8,412 bases of DNA from Candidatus Uhrbacteria bacterium (GTDB lineage: Bacteria > Patescibacteriota > Patescibacteriia > UBA9934 > UBA10169). Location of the stretch: the NCBI GenBank assembly GCA_003505155.1, contig DNYJ01000038.1:20847-29258 (forward strand). The letters run 5' to 3'. The position numbers were made by a program, and so were the translations under genes. Of the stretch, positions 1-7,223 are shown piece by piece. How positions within the stretch are numbered: position 1 is the stretch's first letter; the number at the start of each line of letters is the position of its first letter. Under the pieces are notes generated by a model. The model had not been told where the DNA came from and did no database searches. It worked only from the letters and a program-made list of their open reading frames with translations.

Positions 1-1937
1 ACGTCGTCGTAGGAGAGGAGGTGCTTGCGCGTGTCGTAGTGATTGCCCTCAACGCGCTCCTGCGCCTTCTCAATCGAATGCGACACCATCTTGTTTTCAA
101 TCGGCACGTCGTCGGGAATCCCAAGCCGATCCATGAGCCCTTTTGTGCGGTCGCCACCGAAGATGCGCATCAAGTCGTCCTCCATCGAAACATAAAACTG
201 CGTCGAGCCGGGATCTCCTTGGCGGCCGCCGCGCCCGCGCAGTTGGTTGTCAATTCGCCTCGACTCGTGCCGCTCAGTGCCAATGACATGAAGCCCGCCA
301 AGCGCTTTCACCTCTTCCGCCTCTTCCCGGGTCGAAGGATTTCCGCCGAGGATGATGTCCACGCCGCGTCCTGCCATGTTGGTCGCCACCGTCACGGAAC
401 CTTTGCGTCCGGCCTGCGCGATGATCGCTCCTTCACGCTCGTGATTCTTCGCATTCAACACCTCGTGCGCGATGCCCGCCGAAGTCAAGAGCGCGCTCAA
501 CACTTCGTTCTTCTGAATCGAAACCGTGCCCAAAAGAATCGGCTGTCCTTTTTCCTGCAGAGCCTTCACCTCGCGCACCACGGCTTCGAGCTTGCCCGCT
601 TCCGTTTTATACACGCGATCCGGCGCGTCCGCTCTTTGCGACGGCTTGTTTGTGGGTACAACCATGACATCCATGCCGTAGGTTTTCTGAAACTCCTCTT
701 CGTCCGTCTTCGCCGTTCCCGTCATGCCGGAGAGCTTGTGATACAGGCGGAAATAGTTTTGAAACGTAATCGTCGCGAGTGTCTGGCTCTCGCGCTTGAT
801 CTCCACGCCCTCCTTCGCCTCAATCGCTTGATGGAGCCCTTCGGAGTAGCGGCGACCTTCCATGAGGCGTCCCGTGAACTCATCAACGATGATAATCTCG
901 CCGTCTTTGACAACGTAGTCTCGATCCTTCTTGTAGAGCGCCTGCGCCCGCAGAGCTTCTTCCATGTGATGCACCATCTCGACAGACTCGCTCGTGTAGA
1001 GATTCTCGATGCCGAGCGCAGACTCGACTTTCCCGATGCCGTCTTCCGTCAGCGTCGCGGCCTTGAGTTTTTCGTCGAGGTTGTAGTCTTTGTTTTCGAG
1101 GAGCATCGCGGCGATGCGCGCGCAATTTTGATACGCCGAGCTTGGGGTGTCGGAAGGCGCGGAGATGATCAAGGGCGTGCGCGCTTCGTCAATCAAGATC
1201 GAGTCCACCTCGTCTACGATCGCGTAGTGAAGTTCGCGCTGGGTCATCTGTTCAAGCGTCATCACCATGTTGTCGCGCAGATAGTCGAATCCAAATTCGT
1301 TATTCGTGCCGTAGGTTACGTCGGCGCGATACGCTTCCCGGCGCGTGCAGGGTCGAAGATAATCCATGTCAACTTTAAACGATTTGAGTGCGTCTTGAGC
1401 TTCATCCACTTTCTCCTCGTCTTCTTCATGCCGATACTCCGGATCATACAAAAAACTCGCGTCGTGCTGAATGCATCCGACGGAGAGTCCAAGCGCGTAA
1501 AAAACCTGTCCCATCCACACGGCGTCGCGGCGAGCGAGATAATCATTCACGGTAACAAGATGCGCGCCTTTGCCTTCGAGGGCGTTCAAATAAAGAGGAG
1601 CGGTCGCGGTGAGCGTCTTTCCTTCGCCGGTGCGCATCTCGGCGATGTTGCCGTAGTGGAGCGCCATGCCTCCAACCATTTGCACATCATAATGCCGCTG
1701 GCCAAGCGTGCGCTGGGCCGCTTCGCGCACAACGGCGAACGCCTCAAAGAGTACGTCGTCCAGCTTTTCTCCACCCGAGAGCCGAGCCTTCAATGCAGGC
1801 GTCTTTGCCTTAAGTTCTTCGCCGGAGAGTTTCTCCATTTCCGGCTCAAACGCATTTACCTTCCCCACGCTCGCTTCAAACCGCTTAAACTCTTTAACGC
1901 TCTCATCGGGGAAAATTTTCTTCAAGAATTTTTGCAT
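1..1937 (-). CDS. secA: Preprotein translocase ATPase SecA (C-terminal part cut off by window edge)
   Basis: SecA is the cytoplasmic motor ATPase that pushes unfolded preproteins through SecYEG. The window holds the first 645 codons from ATG 1937 ([17 protein letters not shown]). The frame runs open off the left edge at HLLSYDD, a conserved SecA segment, so roughly the last quarter (helical wing and C-terminal tail) is missing. Visible landmarks in order: Walker A TGEGKT (residues 103-108), an unusual acidic insertion (about 155-203), [17 protein letters not shown], the DEVD Walker B box (242-245) followed by [42 protein letters not shown] and the arginine-finger motif RGRGGRQGD (567-575). 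In that last motif Gly replaces the Ser or Ala usually found in RGR(S/A)GRQGD. No clear Shine-Dalgarno sequence precedes the start. The gene lies 205 bases downstream of hpf, separated by a palindromic repeat element. Identity is essentially certain. Confidence 0.97.
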   Translation of the reverse strand, partial: MQKFLKKIFPDESVKEFKRFEASVGKVNAFEPEMEKLSGEELKAKTPALKARLSGGEKLDDVLFEAFAVVREAAQRTLGQRHYDVQMVGGMALHYGNIAEMRTGEGKTLTATAPLYLNALEGKGAHLVTVNDYLARRDAVWMGQVFYALGLSVGCIQHDASFLYDPEYRHEEDEEKVDEAQDALKSFKVDMDYLRPCTRREAYRADVTYGTNNEFGFDYLRDNMVMTLEQMTQRELHYAIVDEVDSILIDEARTPLIISAPSDTPSSAYQNCARIAAMLLENKDYNLDEKLKAATLTEDGIGKVESALGIENLYTSESVEMVHHMEEALRAQALYKKDRDYVVKDGEIIIVDEFTGRLMEGRRYSEGLHQAIEAKEGVEIKRESQTLATITFQNYFRLYHKLSGMTGTAKTDEEEFQKTYGMDVMVVPTNKPSQRADAPDRVYKTEAGKLEAVVREVKALQEKGQPILLGTVSIQKNEVLSALLTSAGIAHEVLNAKNHEREGAIIAQAGRKGSVTVATNMAGRGVDIILGGNPSTREEAEEVKALGGLHVIGTERHESRRIDNQLRGRGGRQGDPGSTQFYVSMEDDLMRIFGGDRTKGLMDRLGIPDDVPIENKMVSHSIEKAQERVEGNHYDTRKHLLSYDD

Positions 1938-1977
1938 AAATCGGCCGTAGCTTAGCGCATTGTACCGATTCGATCAA

Positions 1978-2138
1978 ACCACCCCCGACCACCCCTAACT
2001 CCCTTCTTTCGATAGCACCACCCCCGGCCCCTCCTCCACAAGGAGGGGTGGAACGTATTTCGAATCCCCCTCCTTTTGTCCGGCGAAGCCCGATCCGGCT
2101 CTGCCGGAAAGGGGGGGTTAGGGGTGGTCGGGGGTGGT
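1978..2138. repeat. Nested palindromic intergenic element with perfect 22-bp terminal inverted repeats
   Basis: The spacer between hpf and secA is filled by an element bounded by a perfect 22-bp inverted repeat, 1978-1999 against 2117-2138 (right arm begins GTTAGGGGTGGTCGGGGG). Two hairpins sit inside it. Hairpin A pairs 2028-2035 with 2041-2048 across a 5-base loop. Hairpin B pairs TCCGGC 2079-2084 with GCCGGA 2103-2108, nests AGCC/GGCT (2087-2090/2097-2100) within it, and extends outward through C-rich 2066-2077 against A/G-rich 2109-2117. A further 12-base segment, 2015-2026, is an exact reverse complement of 2129-2140, so the left arm appears partly duplicated. The element ends five bases past the hpf stop codon and about 40 bases before the secA start. 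It encodes no protein, has no obvious target-site duplication, and lacks a U-tract after the stem on the transcribed strand. It resembles the mobile, MITE-like GGGGTGGT/AAGGAGGGG intergenic repeats seen in many bacteria; that parallel is from memory. Confidence 0.8.
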
Positions 2139-2142
2139 GCTT

Positions 2143-2484
2143 CTATTCCTTTCCAGGACGCGGACCTCGATGTTTGCCGATTTGGCGTCCTCGCCAATCT
2201 TTGATCTGCCGCGCCAAATGATCTTTGACTTTATCAATCGCTTTATACAAATCCTTCTCCGTCTTTTCGACGCGCAAGAGAGCTCCGGGCACTTGCAAGT
2301 TCACCTCGCACCGCATCACGTCGCCCTTCTGGTGATGGTGTGTTGTCTTCCCCACTTCGACATCCGCCATGATGGACGGATCGCTTGGAAGAAGCTCGTC
2401 AAGGTAAGCCAGCTTCTCTTCCACATACTCTCGGATCGCCGGCGTAAGTTCGATGTTCGTGGCTTTGATGTTTCCTAGTCGCAT
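2143..2484 (-). CDS. hpf: Ribosome hibernation-promoting factor, short form (HPF/RaiA family)
   Basis: This 113-residue protein belongs to the family that binds the 30S decoding region and inactivates ribosomes in slow growth or stress. The N-terminal NIKATNIELTPAIREYVEEKL, the central basic VEVGKTTHHHQKGDVMRCEVNLQVPG and the closing DLYKAIDKVKDHLARQIKDW match the single S30AE beta-alpha-beta-beta-beta-alpha fold. The C-terminal dimerisation domain of long HPF is absent; only a short basic tail (WRGRQIGKHRGPRPGKE) follows. It is therefore a short HPF/RaiA-like type, and which of the two cannot be told from sequence alone. The start at ATG 2484 places the family N-terminus correctly. The 22-base gap after murB contains no convincing Shine-Dalgarno; an AT-rich stretch there (TAAATT) might be a weak -10 box but has no good partner. 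The hpf-secA order is common in bacteria. Confidence 0.93.
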   Translation of the reverse strand: MRLGNIKATNIELTPAIREYVEEKLAYLDELLPSDPSIMADVEVGKTTHHHQKGDVMRCEVNLQVPGALLRVEKTEKDLYKAIDKVKDHLARQIKDWRGRQIGKHRGPRPGKE

Positions 2485-2507
2485 AGAGTACGTTTTAATT
2501 TACCAAG

Positions 2508-3569
2508 TCACTGAACGAATTGTATCTCTTCCTGCAGTTGAATGCCAAGTTGATCCCGCGCCCGCGTTTTGATGACGGCAATCAGTTGCATGATTTCATC
2601 AGCCTCGGCGCCATCGCTCACGAGGAAATTGCCGTGGATCTCGCTCACCTTTGCTCCGCCAACGGCAAAGCCTTTCAAGCCGAGCTCTTCGATGATCCAC
2701 CCCGCGCCGAGGCGTCGAGCCGCGAGCATGGGATCAGGAATGTCGAGCTTCGTTTTGAGTCGCGCGAGCTCATCGTCCGATTCGATCTCATAGTTTTTGA
2801 AAATGCATCCCGCACATCCGGCGTTCTGCGGTTGAGAAGCCTTGCGCTTCCGCATCGTCTCTTCAAGCTCGGCTTTGAGAGCATTCTTGTCGCCCGCCTC
2901 CAGCTCAAACGTCGCCGAAAGAACAATCCAATCCTTCCCCTTCTCTTCCTTCAACACCGAGTGGCGATAGGACATCCCGAGTTCTTCCTTCGTCATCTCG
3001 ACCATCTCTCCCGTTTCTTTTTTCAAAACGCGAACCGATACGAGTCTGTCCTTCGTCTCTCCTCCAAAACACCCCGCATTCCCACGCACCGCTCCTCCAA
3101 CCGTTCCCGGCAAGGAGATCATCCATGTCAGTCCAGCAAGTCCCGCCTCCGCCGTCTTTCTCGCGAGCATGGCCGAGAGCACGCCCGCTCCGGCGGTTAC
3201 GAGAGTACGCCATCCATCCTGAACAACCTCTCCGTCTCCAACTCTTCGGCAACCACCCAAACCTTCCGGAGCATTGAATTCGATCTCGATCTCCCGAAAA
3301 GCCGGCACGAGCACGAGCGCGTTGATCGGCCCGTCGTCGTAGAGAACATTTGAGCCTCCTCCATGGATGACGATGCGCGCATCGCCCTCACGCACGATCA
3401 TAACGGCGTCGCGCAATTCCTTTTCCGTCTTTACTTCCAAAAACCACCGCGCCGGACCGCCGATGCGAAAGTTGGTATGCTTCGCCATCGGCTCGCCCTG
3501 CTTTAAGCGATCGCCGAAGCGTGCTTGAAGCTGTAACGTCACATCATCCATCGAGAATCCCATACTCAT
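2508..3569 (-). CDS. murB: UDP-N-acetylenolpyruvoylglucosamine reductase MurB
   Basis: MurB is the cytoplasmic FAD enzyme that reduces UDP-GlcNAc-enolpyruvate with NADPH to UDP-MurNAc, the second committed step of peptidoglycan precursor synthesis. The 353-residue product shows the FAD-binding segments KHTNFRIGGPARWF (from about residue 30) and HGGGSNVLYDDG (69-80), then GTVGGAVRGNAGCFGG (155-170). Catalytic signatures are YRHSVLK (Arg202), CAGCIFKN with Cys255 at the position of the usual proton-donor Ser, and SEIHGNFLVS with Glu310. Residues about 97-121 form an extra Gly-rich stretch before LVTAGAG, where relatives usually have a short connection. I chose ATG 3569: it overlaps the upstream stop as ATGA and has a strong GGAGGAG nine bases upstream. 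A GTG at 3587 is in frame, but the Shine-Dalgarno would then lie inside the gene. ATG 3563 is a less likely alternative. Confidence 0.96.
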   Translation of the reverse strand: MSMGFSMDDVTLQLQARFGDRLKQGEPMAKHTNFRIGGPARWFLEVKTEKELRDAVMIVREGDARIVIHGGGSNVLYDDGPINALVLVPAFREIEIEFNAPEGLGGCRRVGDGEVVQDGWRTLVTAGAGVLSAMLARKTAEAGLAGLTWMISLPGTVGGAVRGNAGCFGGETKDRLVSVRVLKKETGEMVEMTKEELGMSYRHSVLKEEKGKDWIVLSATFELEAGDKNALKAELEETMRKRKASQPQNAGCAGCIFKNYEIESDDELARLKTKLDIPDPMLAARRLGAGWIIEELGLKGFAVGGAKVSEIHGNFLVSDGAEADEIMQLIAVIKTRARDQLGIQLQEEIQFVQ

Positions 3570-5410
3570 CGCAAGACTCCTCCCCACTCGACGACGGTGA
3601 AGCCTTTGCGTTCCGGCGTGCGGAAGATTTGCGGTTTGGCCGCGATCGGCGTGTCGAGTTCTTCAAAGTCCATCAAGATGCGGACGATGCGATCCGGACG
3701 GACGGAGAGCGACAGAGGCGCCAGTTGGTCCATCACGTTTTTTCCATGCCACCCGATTTTGTAATACGGCGCGTCTTGCATGCGCGGCAACCAGAACTCC
3801 AAGAAGTCTGCCGACTCTGTTTTATTGAGACCAAGTTTCGCGAGCGTGGCGCGAAGATAGACTTCCACATCGCCCCCCGCGACCACATCGTAATTTATCG
3901 GAGACTGGTACGCTCCGCCCGTTCCTTCCCAGAAAAGATAGGGATAGGTTTTGCCATCCGCTTTGTTCACAAGCACTCCGTCCGGAGACGCCGTTACGTT
4001 CCAACCCTCCCCATACTCGGGCTCGGTCTTGCTGAACCCGCCCTTTGGTGCAAGCCGCACGTTCACGTCCATCGTCGTCTCTGGATAGAGATAGATGACC
4101 GGCTTGCCGCACTCCGCCATGGGAACCACGTCCGAACGCATGAAGCGCAGAAGACGTCCCATTTGATCTTCCCAGAAAAAGAACGGGTGAATGGAGAGAA
4201 AGGCATTGATACTCGTGTCGGCTCCTTCAGGCTGTTGATACGCCCACGACTCCTGCATCCACGTGTACTGATCTGGCAACGTCTCATATTCATAGACGGC
4301 GTCCCCGGACAGCGTCGTTCCTGTCCGGCGCAAAGGAGGCGCTCCGACTCGCGAGACAACATCCACCGGCGCCGAAATGCCGCAACCGGTTCGCAGGCTC
4401 TTCGTATACAAGCCCAGAGCCGATCCGTCGTCCCAGCGCACATCCACCGTCCCCTGTACGCCAAGATAACCGTATTGCTCATCCTGATGAAAGATGGGCG
4501 CGAGCGCGTCATAATAATGCAGACGCCCGTCAGGACGCAACGCAATGAATGCGCCCGTCAGACGCTGGTCGAGCGCCGGAGCCACAAGCGTCCCGTCCGC
4601 AAACGTTCCCACGGCGTTCGCTAAGAAATAACGGGAGGCGTCGCCGCTAAATTCCATATTGCCGTTGCCTCCCGCCCCGAGCGAATGAAGTGTCATGTGC
4701 ACGCCGTCAAGGGCGTTGGAAACCGTCATGACGCGATCATCTTCAAAACGATCAAGCTCCGGAAGCGGAACGCGCGCCGTCAAAATGCTGGCGGCCACAA
4801 GAGCCGACTCGATGGGCGCAAAAATGCCTGGATCCTGATCATTATCATTCTCTGGAAAACCAAATACAATCGGATGAAAGCCCTTTGAACGCTGATCTAT
4901 CGTCTCCACTAACCGGACCATGCGCGGAACGTCGCTTGGTTCTGTGAGCATAAGAAAAGAAACTTCCGTCGGTCCTCCCATTTCATTTTCCATCGTCAGA
5001 ACGTAGCGAAAAAGAGACCATCCTGCATAGGCGCCTTCTTGAACGACTCCAAGTGTGTGAGTCTCGCACATGGACCATTCACCGGCGGAGGCGGAAGGAC
5101 GAATCAGGTTTTGAAGCGGAGGAATGCAAAACGGGTTTGGATAGATTTCTTTTTCCCAAGCAACCAAACGCGCACCACTCGCGTCTGCCGACGGTTCGGC
5201 ATCGGCTGACTCGACGTCCCCTACATTTACAACCACCGTCTCATGAGAAGAAGAGCGAGCCGTCTGCCACAACAGAGCCGCTATGACACCGATCGCAAGA
5301 GCCAAAAAAACAACGAGCGCAATGACGACCGAACGGTACGCGGACCGTGGTCGAGATTCTGGTGGCATCGGCGCGGGCGGCTCGTGATTAGCGGGCAAGT
5401 CTTGGGACAC
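3566..5410 (-). CDS. Single-pass membrane protein with C-terminal YLYP/VEWGG domain, function unknown
   Basis: The function is not recognised. From GTG 5410 the product is 614 residues. It has a Pro-rich cytoplasmic N-terminus (about 1-27), one membrane helix (about 28-49, SVVIALVVFLALAIGVIAAL), then about 565 residues probably outside the membrane, with cysteines at 95, 115, 343 and 434. The middle part has no family I can name. The C-terminal ~180 residues form a recognisable conserved unit: CGKPVIYLYPE (434-444), GWNVTASPDG (469-478), YPYLFWEG (489-496), LEFWLPRM (537-544) and a terminal GFTVVEWGG (603-611). I recall this pattern from uncharacterised Patescibacteria proteins but know no assigned activity. 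The start is chosen because GAGGAG lies six bases before GTG 5410; ATG 5437 is in frame but has no ribosome site. The gene overlaps the MEMO/CapA gene by 23 bases upstream and murB by ATGA downstream, so it is almost certainly co-translated with wall-synthesis genes. Confidence 0.85.
   Translation of the reverse strand: MSQDLPANHEPPAPMPPESRPRSAYRSVVIALVVFLALAIGVIAALLWQTARSSSHETVVVNVGDVESADAEPSADASGARLVAWEKEIYPNPFCIPPLQNLIRPSASAGEWSMCETHTLGVVQEGAYAGWSLFRYVLTMENEMGGPTEVSFLMLTEPSDVPRMVRLVETIDQRSKGFHPIVFGFPENDNDQDPGIFAPIESALVAASILTARVPLPELDRFEDDRVMTVSNALDGVHMTLHSLGAGGNGNMEFSGDASRYFLANAVGTFADGTLVAPALDQRLTGAFIALRPDGRLHYYDALAPIFHQDEQYGYLGVQGTVDVRWDDGSALGLYTKSLRTGCGISAPVDVVSRVGAPPLRRTGTTLSGDAVYEYETLPDQYTWMQESWAYQQPEGADTSINAFLSIHPFFFWEDQMGRLLRFMRSDVVPMAECGKPVIYLYPETTMDVNVRLAPKGGFSKTEPEYGEGWNVTASPDGVLVNKADGKTYPYLFWEGTGGAYQSPINYDVVAGGDVEVYLRATLAKLGLNKTESADFLEFWLPRMQDAPYYKIGWHGKNVMDQLAPLSLSVRPDRIVRILMDFEELDTPIAAKPQIFRTPERKGFTVVEWGGVLR
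3577..3583 (-). promoter_or_regulatory. Strong Shine-Dalgarno for murB
   Basis: GGAGGAG on the minus strand, with nine bases between GGAGG and ATG 3569. It lies within the last codons of the preceding gene, whose TGA overlaps the murB ATG. This decides the murB start and rules out the upstream in-frame GTG at 3587. It suggests translational coupling with added independent initiation. Confidence 0.75.
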
Positions 5411-7223
5411 GGAGAACTCCTCGTGCGGGAAGGTCATAGAACGATGATGAAGCAGGGAGGATTGAGAACGTCTCCTCTGCGGCCGCGTCGGAAAGCGGGA
5501 CGGGTTGACCGTCCTTCGTTCCAACCGGCAACAGGTAGAGTGTAACAAATTGAGGCTCAACCGTCACTCCAAGCGACAAACCCGTCCATGTTTCCGGAAT
5601 CGGCTGATCGAAAACAAAATTGCCAAGCGAGTAGACCACAGGAACGCCTTGAATAACCTCCGTGTCTTGCACGACGTGCGAATGGGATCCGACGATGAGA
5701 TCGGCTCCCATGCCAACGATTCTTTCCGCCAAACGGCGTTGCTCCGCGGAATGCACAGACTGATACTCCGTGCCCCAATGCGGCATCACGACCGTGAAGT
5801 CAGCTTCGTCTCGAGCCTGGGCAATCGCCTTCACAAGAGTGTCTTCGCTTGAAGCAAATACATTCCAGCCTACAAACGCGATCTGGAATCCTCCGGCGCC
5901 CGCGATCCGAATAAGCGTAGGGTCGGCAAACGAGCCGAACCATGCAACTCCGAGATCGTCGAGCCATTCCCTCGTCTCCTCCTCGCCGGCAATCCCGACA
6001 TCGCGCGAATGATTATTGGCGAGACTCACGAGATTAATCAACGCTCTCATCTCTTCCACGGCGGAAGGATCGAACACGAACTGAAACGGAGGATTGTAGG
6101 TAAACCGACTTGGACGCTCGCTCACCGTACCTTCAAGATTGCCGACGACGAAATGCGTCCCGCGCAAAAACCGTTCCACTTGCTCCCACGGATACGAAAC
6201 GCCATACTCGTCCATCTTGAGCCGCACGCCTCGATCGAGCATGATGTCGCCCACCACTTGAAACGAAGCGAACGGTTCGGCGGAAGCATCCCCCGAAGAA
6301 AACCATCCGCCGATGTGGCTCGTATTCTCGTCCGCACGGCCGGAGGGGATCAATCCGAGAGAGCTGGTATGAAACGCCAGCGTAAATCGTTCCGCTTCCA
6401 TCAAGGCGTTCCAAATTTTGAGCGCGCCGAGCGCCGCATTGGAATCAACTTCAAGATCAGGGGAACCGTCAAGCGGCTGACAATTCAAACCTCGCTTGAG
6501 ACACGCGATGGACACGTCATCGTGAAAGCTCTGCGGAGCCGATGGGAGATAGTGCGAGAAGTCAACGGACGCGACGAGAAATGCGTCGGGGCGAAGCGCG
6601 ACAAGTTTCCGCATGAGATCGGAAACTTCTCCATAACCGATCGCCGTCTCGTCGAAGAGAATCGGCACAATGTTTGCGTTCGGGAAACTTCGCGCGATAA
6701 ATGGCGTCAAGGCGGCAATCCCGTGTTCCTCCGCAAACGGCGTCTCATCAATCGAGATCACGCGAGACGACGTATCGGAAAACGACTTCGCAAGCTCTCG
6801 AGCCGTTCCAGCGTCCGAAAGCACCGGGCCATAAGGTGTAGCCCAAGCTCCCTCTGAGAGAACGATCGGCGCACGGCCTCGCGAGAAGTGATTGGGGCTC
6901 AAGACGATAACCGTTTGGACACGCTTGGAGGCGACGGAGGAAAACAGCGCGGCGACGCGGTCTGCCACGAGCAGGTGATGAGGCGAAACGATGGCGCGAA
7001 TGTTCGCGGGCGCCTTCAGCGGATGAGACGCCGCTTTCGTATAAGCGGTATCGAAAAACATTCTGTTCGCCAAGCCGGAAGAATAGACTCGTCCGGAAAA
7101 TACGACAGCCTCTTCGGATGGCTGGAATTCCATCTGCTCCGACGGAGACGCCGCAAAAAAACTCGCCGCAAAAAAACCAAACAGAAACGCGCCCACAAGC
7201 ATCCCAAAGAGTCGTCGCTTCAT
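5388..7223 (-). CDS. Exported MEMO-like / CapA-like (PGA_cap metallophosphatase fold) fusion protein
   Basis: The 611-residue protein has two domains behind an N-terminal signal or anchor (MKRRLFGMLVGAFLFGFFAA, then SFFAAS, a possible cleavage region). Residues about 70-310 resemble the MEMO family (AmmeMemoRadiSam protein B): SPHH (80-83), SPNH (109-112), EEHGIAALTPF (165-175) and SVDFSHY (219-225), which keep the histidines of the MEMO metal-type pocket. Residues about 320-570 are a CapA domain with GDIMLDRGVR (325-334), GNLEG (361-365), SLANNHSRDVG (400-410), PHWGTEYQ (481-488), GSHSHVVQ (512-519) and YSLGNFVFDQ (531-540), i.e. the His/Asp/Asn set of the calcineurin-like fold. CapA is linked in bacilli to poly-gamma-glutamate capsule formation, but no capB/capC partner is visible here. 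The substrate is therefore unknown; a hydrolytic or metal-dependent envelope role is inference. ATG 7223 overlaps the murC stop as ATGA, and the Shine-Dalgarno is weak, so coupling to murC is likely. The last residues overlap the next gene by 23 bases. Confidence 0.9.
   Translation of the reverse strand: MKRRLFGMLVGAFLFGFFAASFFAASPSEQMEFQPSEEAVVFSGRVYSSGLANRMFFDTAYTKAASHPLKAPANIRAIVSPHHLLVADRVAALFSSVASKRVQTVIVLSPNHFSRGRAPIVLSEGAWATPYGPVLSDAGTARELAKSFSDTSSRVISIDETPFAEEHGIAALTPFIARSFPNANIVPILFDETAIGYGEVSDLMRKLVALRPDAFLVASVDFSHYLPSAPQSFHDDVSIACLKRGLNCQPLDGSPDLEVDSNAALGALKIWNALMEAERFTLAFHTSSLGLIPSGRADENTSHIGGWFSSGDASAEPFASFQVVGDIMLDRGVRLKMDEYGVSYPWEQVERFLRGTHFVVGNLEGTVSERPSRFTYNPPFQFVFDPSAVEEMRALINLVSLANNHSRDVGIAGEEETREWLDDLGVAWFGSFADPTLIRIAGAGGFQIAFVGWNVFASSEDTLVKAIAQARDEADFTVVMPHWGTEYQSVHSAEQRRLAERIVGMGADLIVGSHSHVVQDTEVIQGVPVVYSLGNFVFDQPIPETWTGLSLGVTVEPQFVTLYLLPVGTKDGQPVPLSDAAAEETFSILPASSSFYDLPARGVLRVPRLAR
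5417..5422 (-). promoter_or_regulatory. Shine-Dalgarno setting the GTG start of the membrane-protein gene
   Basis: GAGGAG on the minus strand, six bases before GTG 5410 and inside the 3' end of the MEMO/CapA coding sequence. The competing in-frame ATG at 5437 is preceded by CCTCCCTGCTTC..., which offers no ribosome-binding site, so the GTG is preferred. Confidence 0.6.

Noticed and set aside
21..1955. 644-codon open frame on the plus strand
   Set aside because: It is exactly antisense to secA, whose minus-strand translation shows every SecA motif. The plus frame has no recognisable domain and is low-complexity in His/Arg/Leu, as expected of a shadow frame.
1959..1964. TACAAT on the minus strand as a -10 box for secA
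   Set aside because: One mismatch from consensus and suitably placed upstream of the secA start, but there is no -35-like hexamer at 16-18 bases and no extended -10, so it remains only a weak possibility.
1978..2138. Rho-independent terminator after hpf
   Set aside because: The stems are strong but no run of U follows on the transcribed strand; the structure fits a repeat element better.
2111..2138. G-quadruplex on the plus strand
   Set aside because: G-runs of 7, 4 and 5 could allow one, but they are fully explained as an arm of the inverted repeat, and only three separate runs of three or more G are present unless the first is split.
1952..2197. 81-codon minus-strand frame rich in Pro, Arg and Gly
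   Set aside because: It is a translation of the palindromic repeat element and overlaps the hpf 3' end. Its residues come from the C/G-rich arms, not from a protein family.
3521..4624. 367-codon plus-strand frame
   Set aside because: Antisense to the membrane-protein gene, whose minus-strand reading has a membrane helix, a ribosome site and conserved C-terminal motifs.
6009..6857. 282-codon plus-strand frame
   Set aside because: Antisense to the MEMO/CapA coding region; no recognisable motif.
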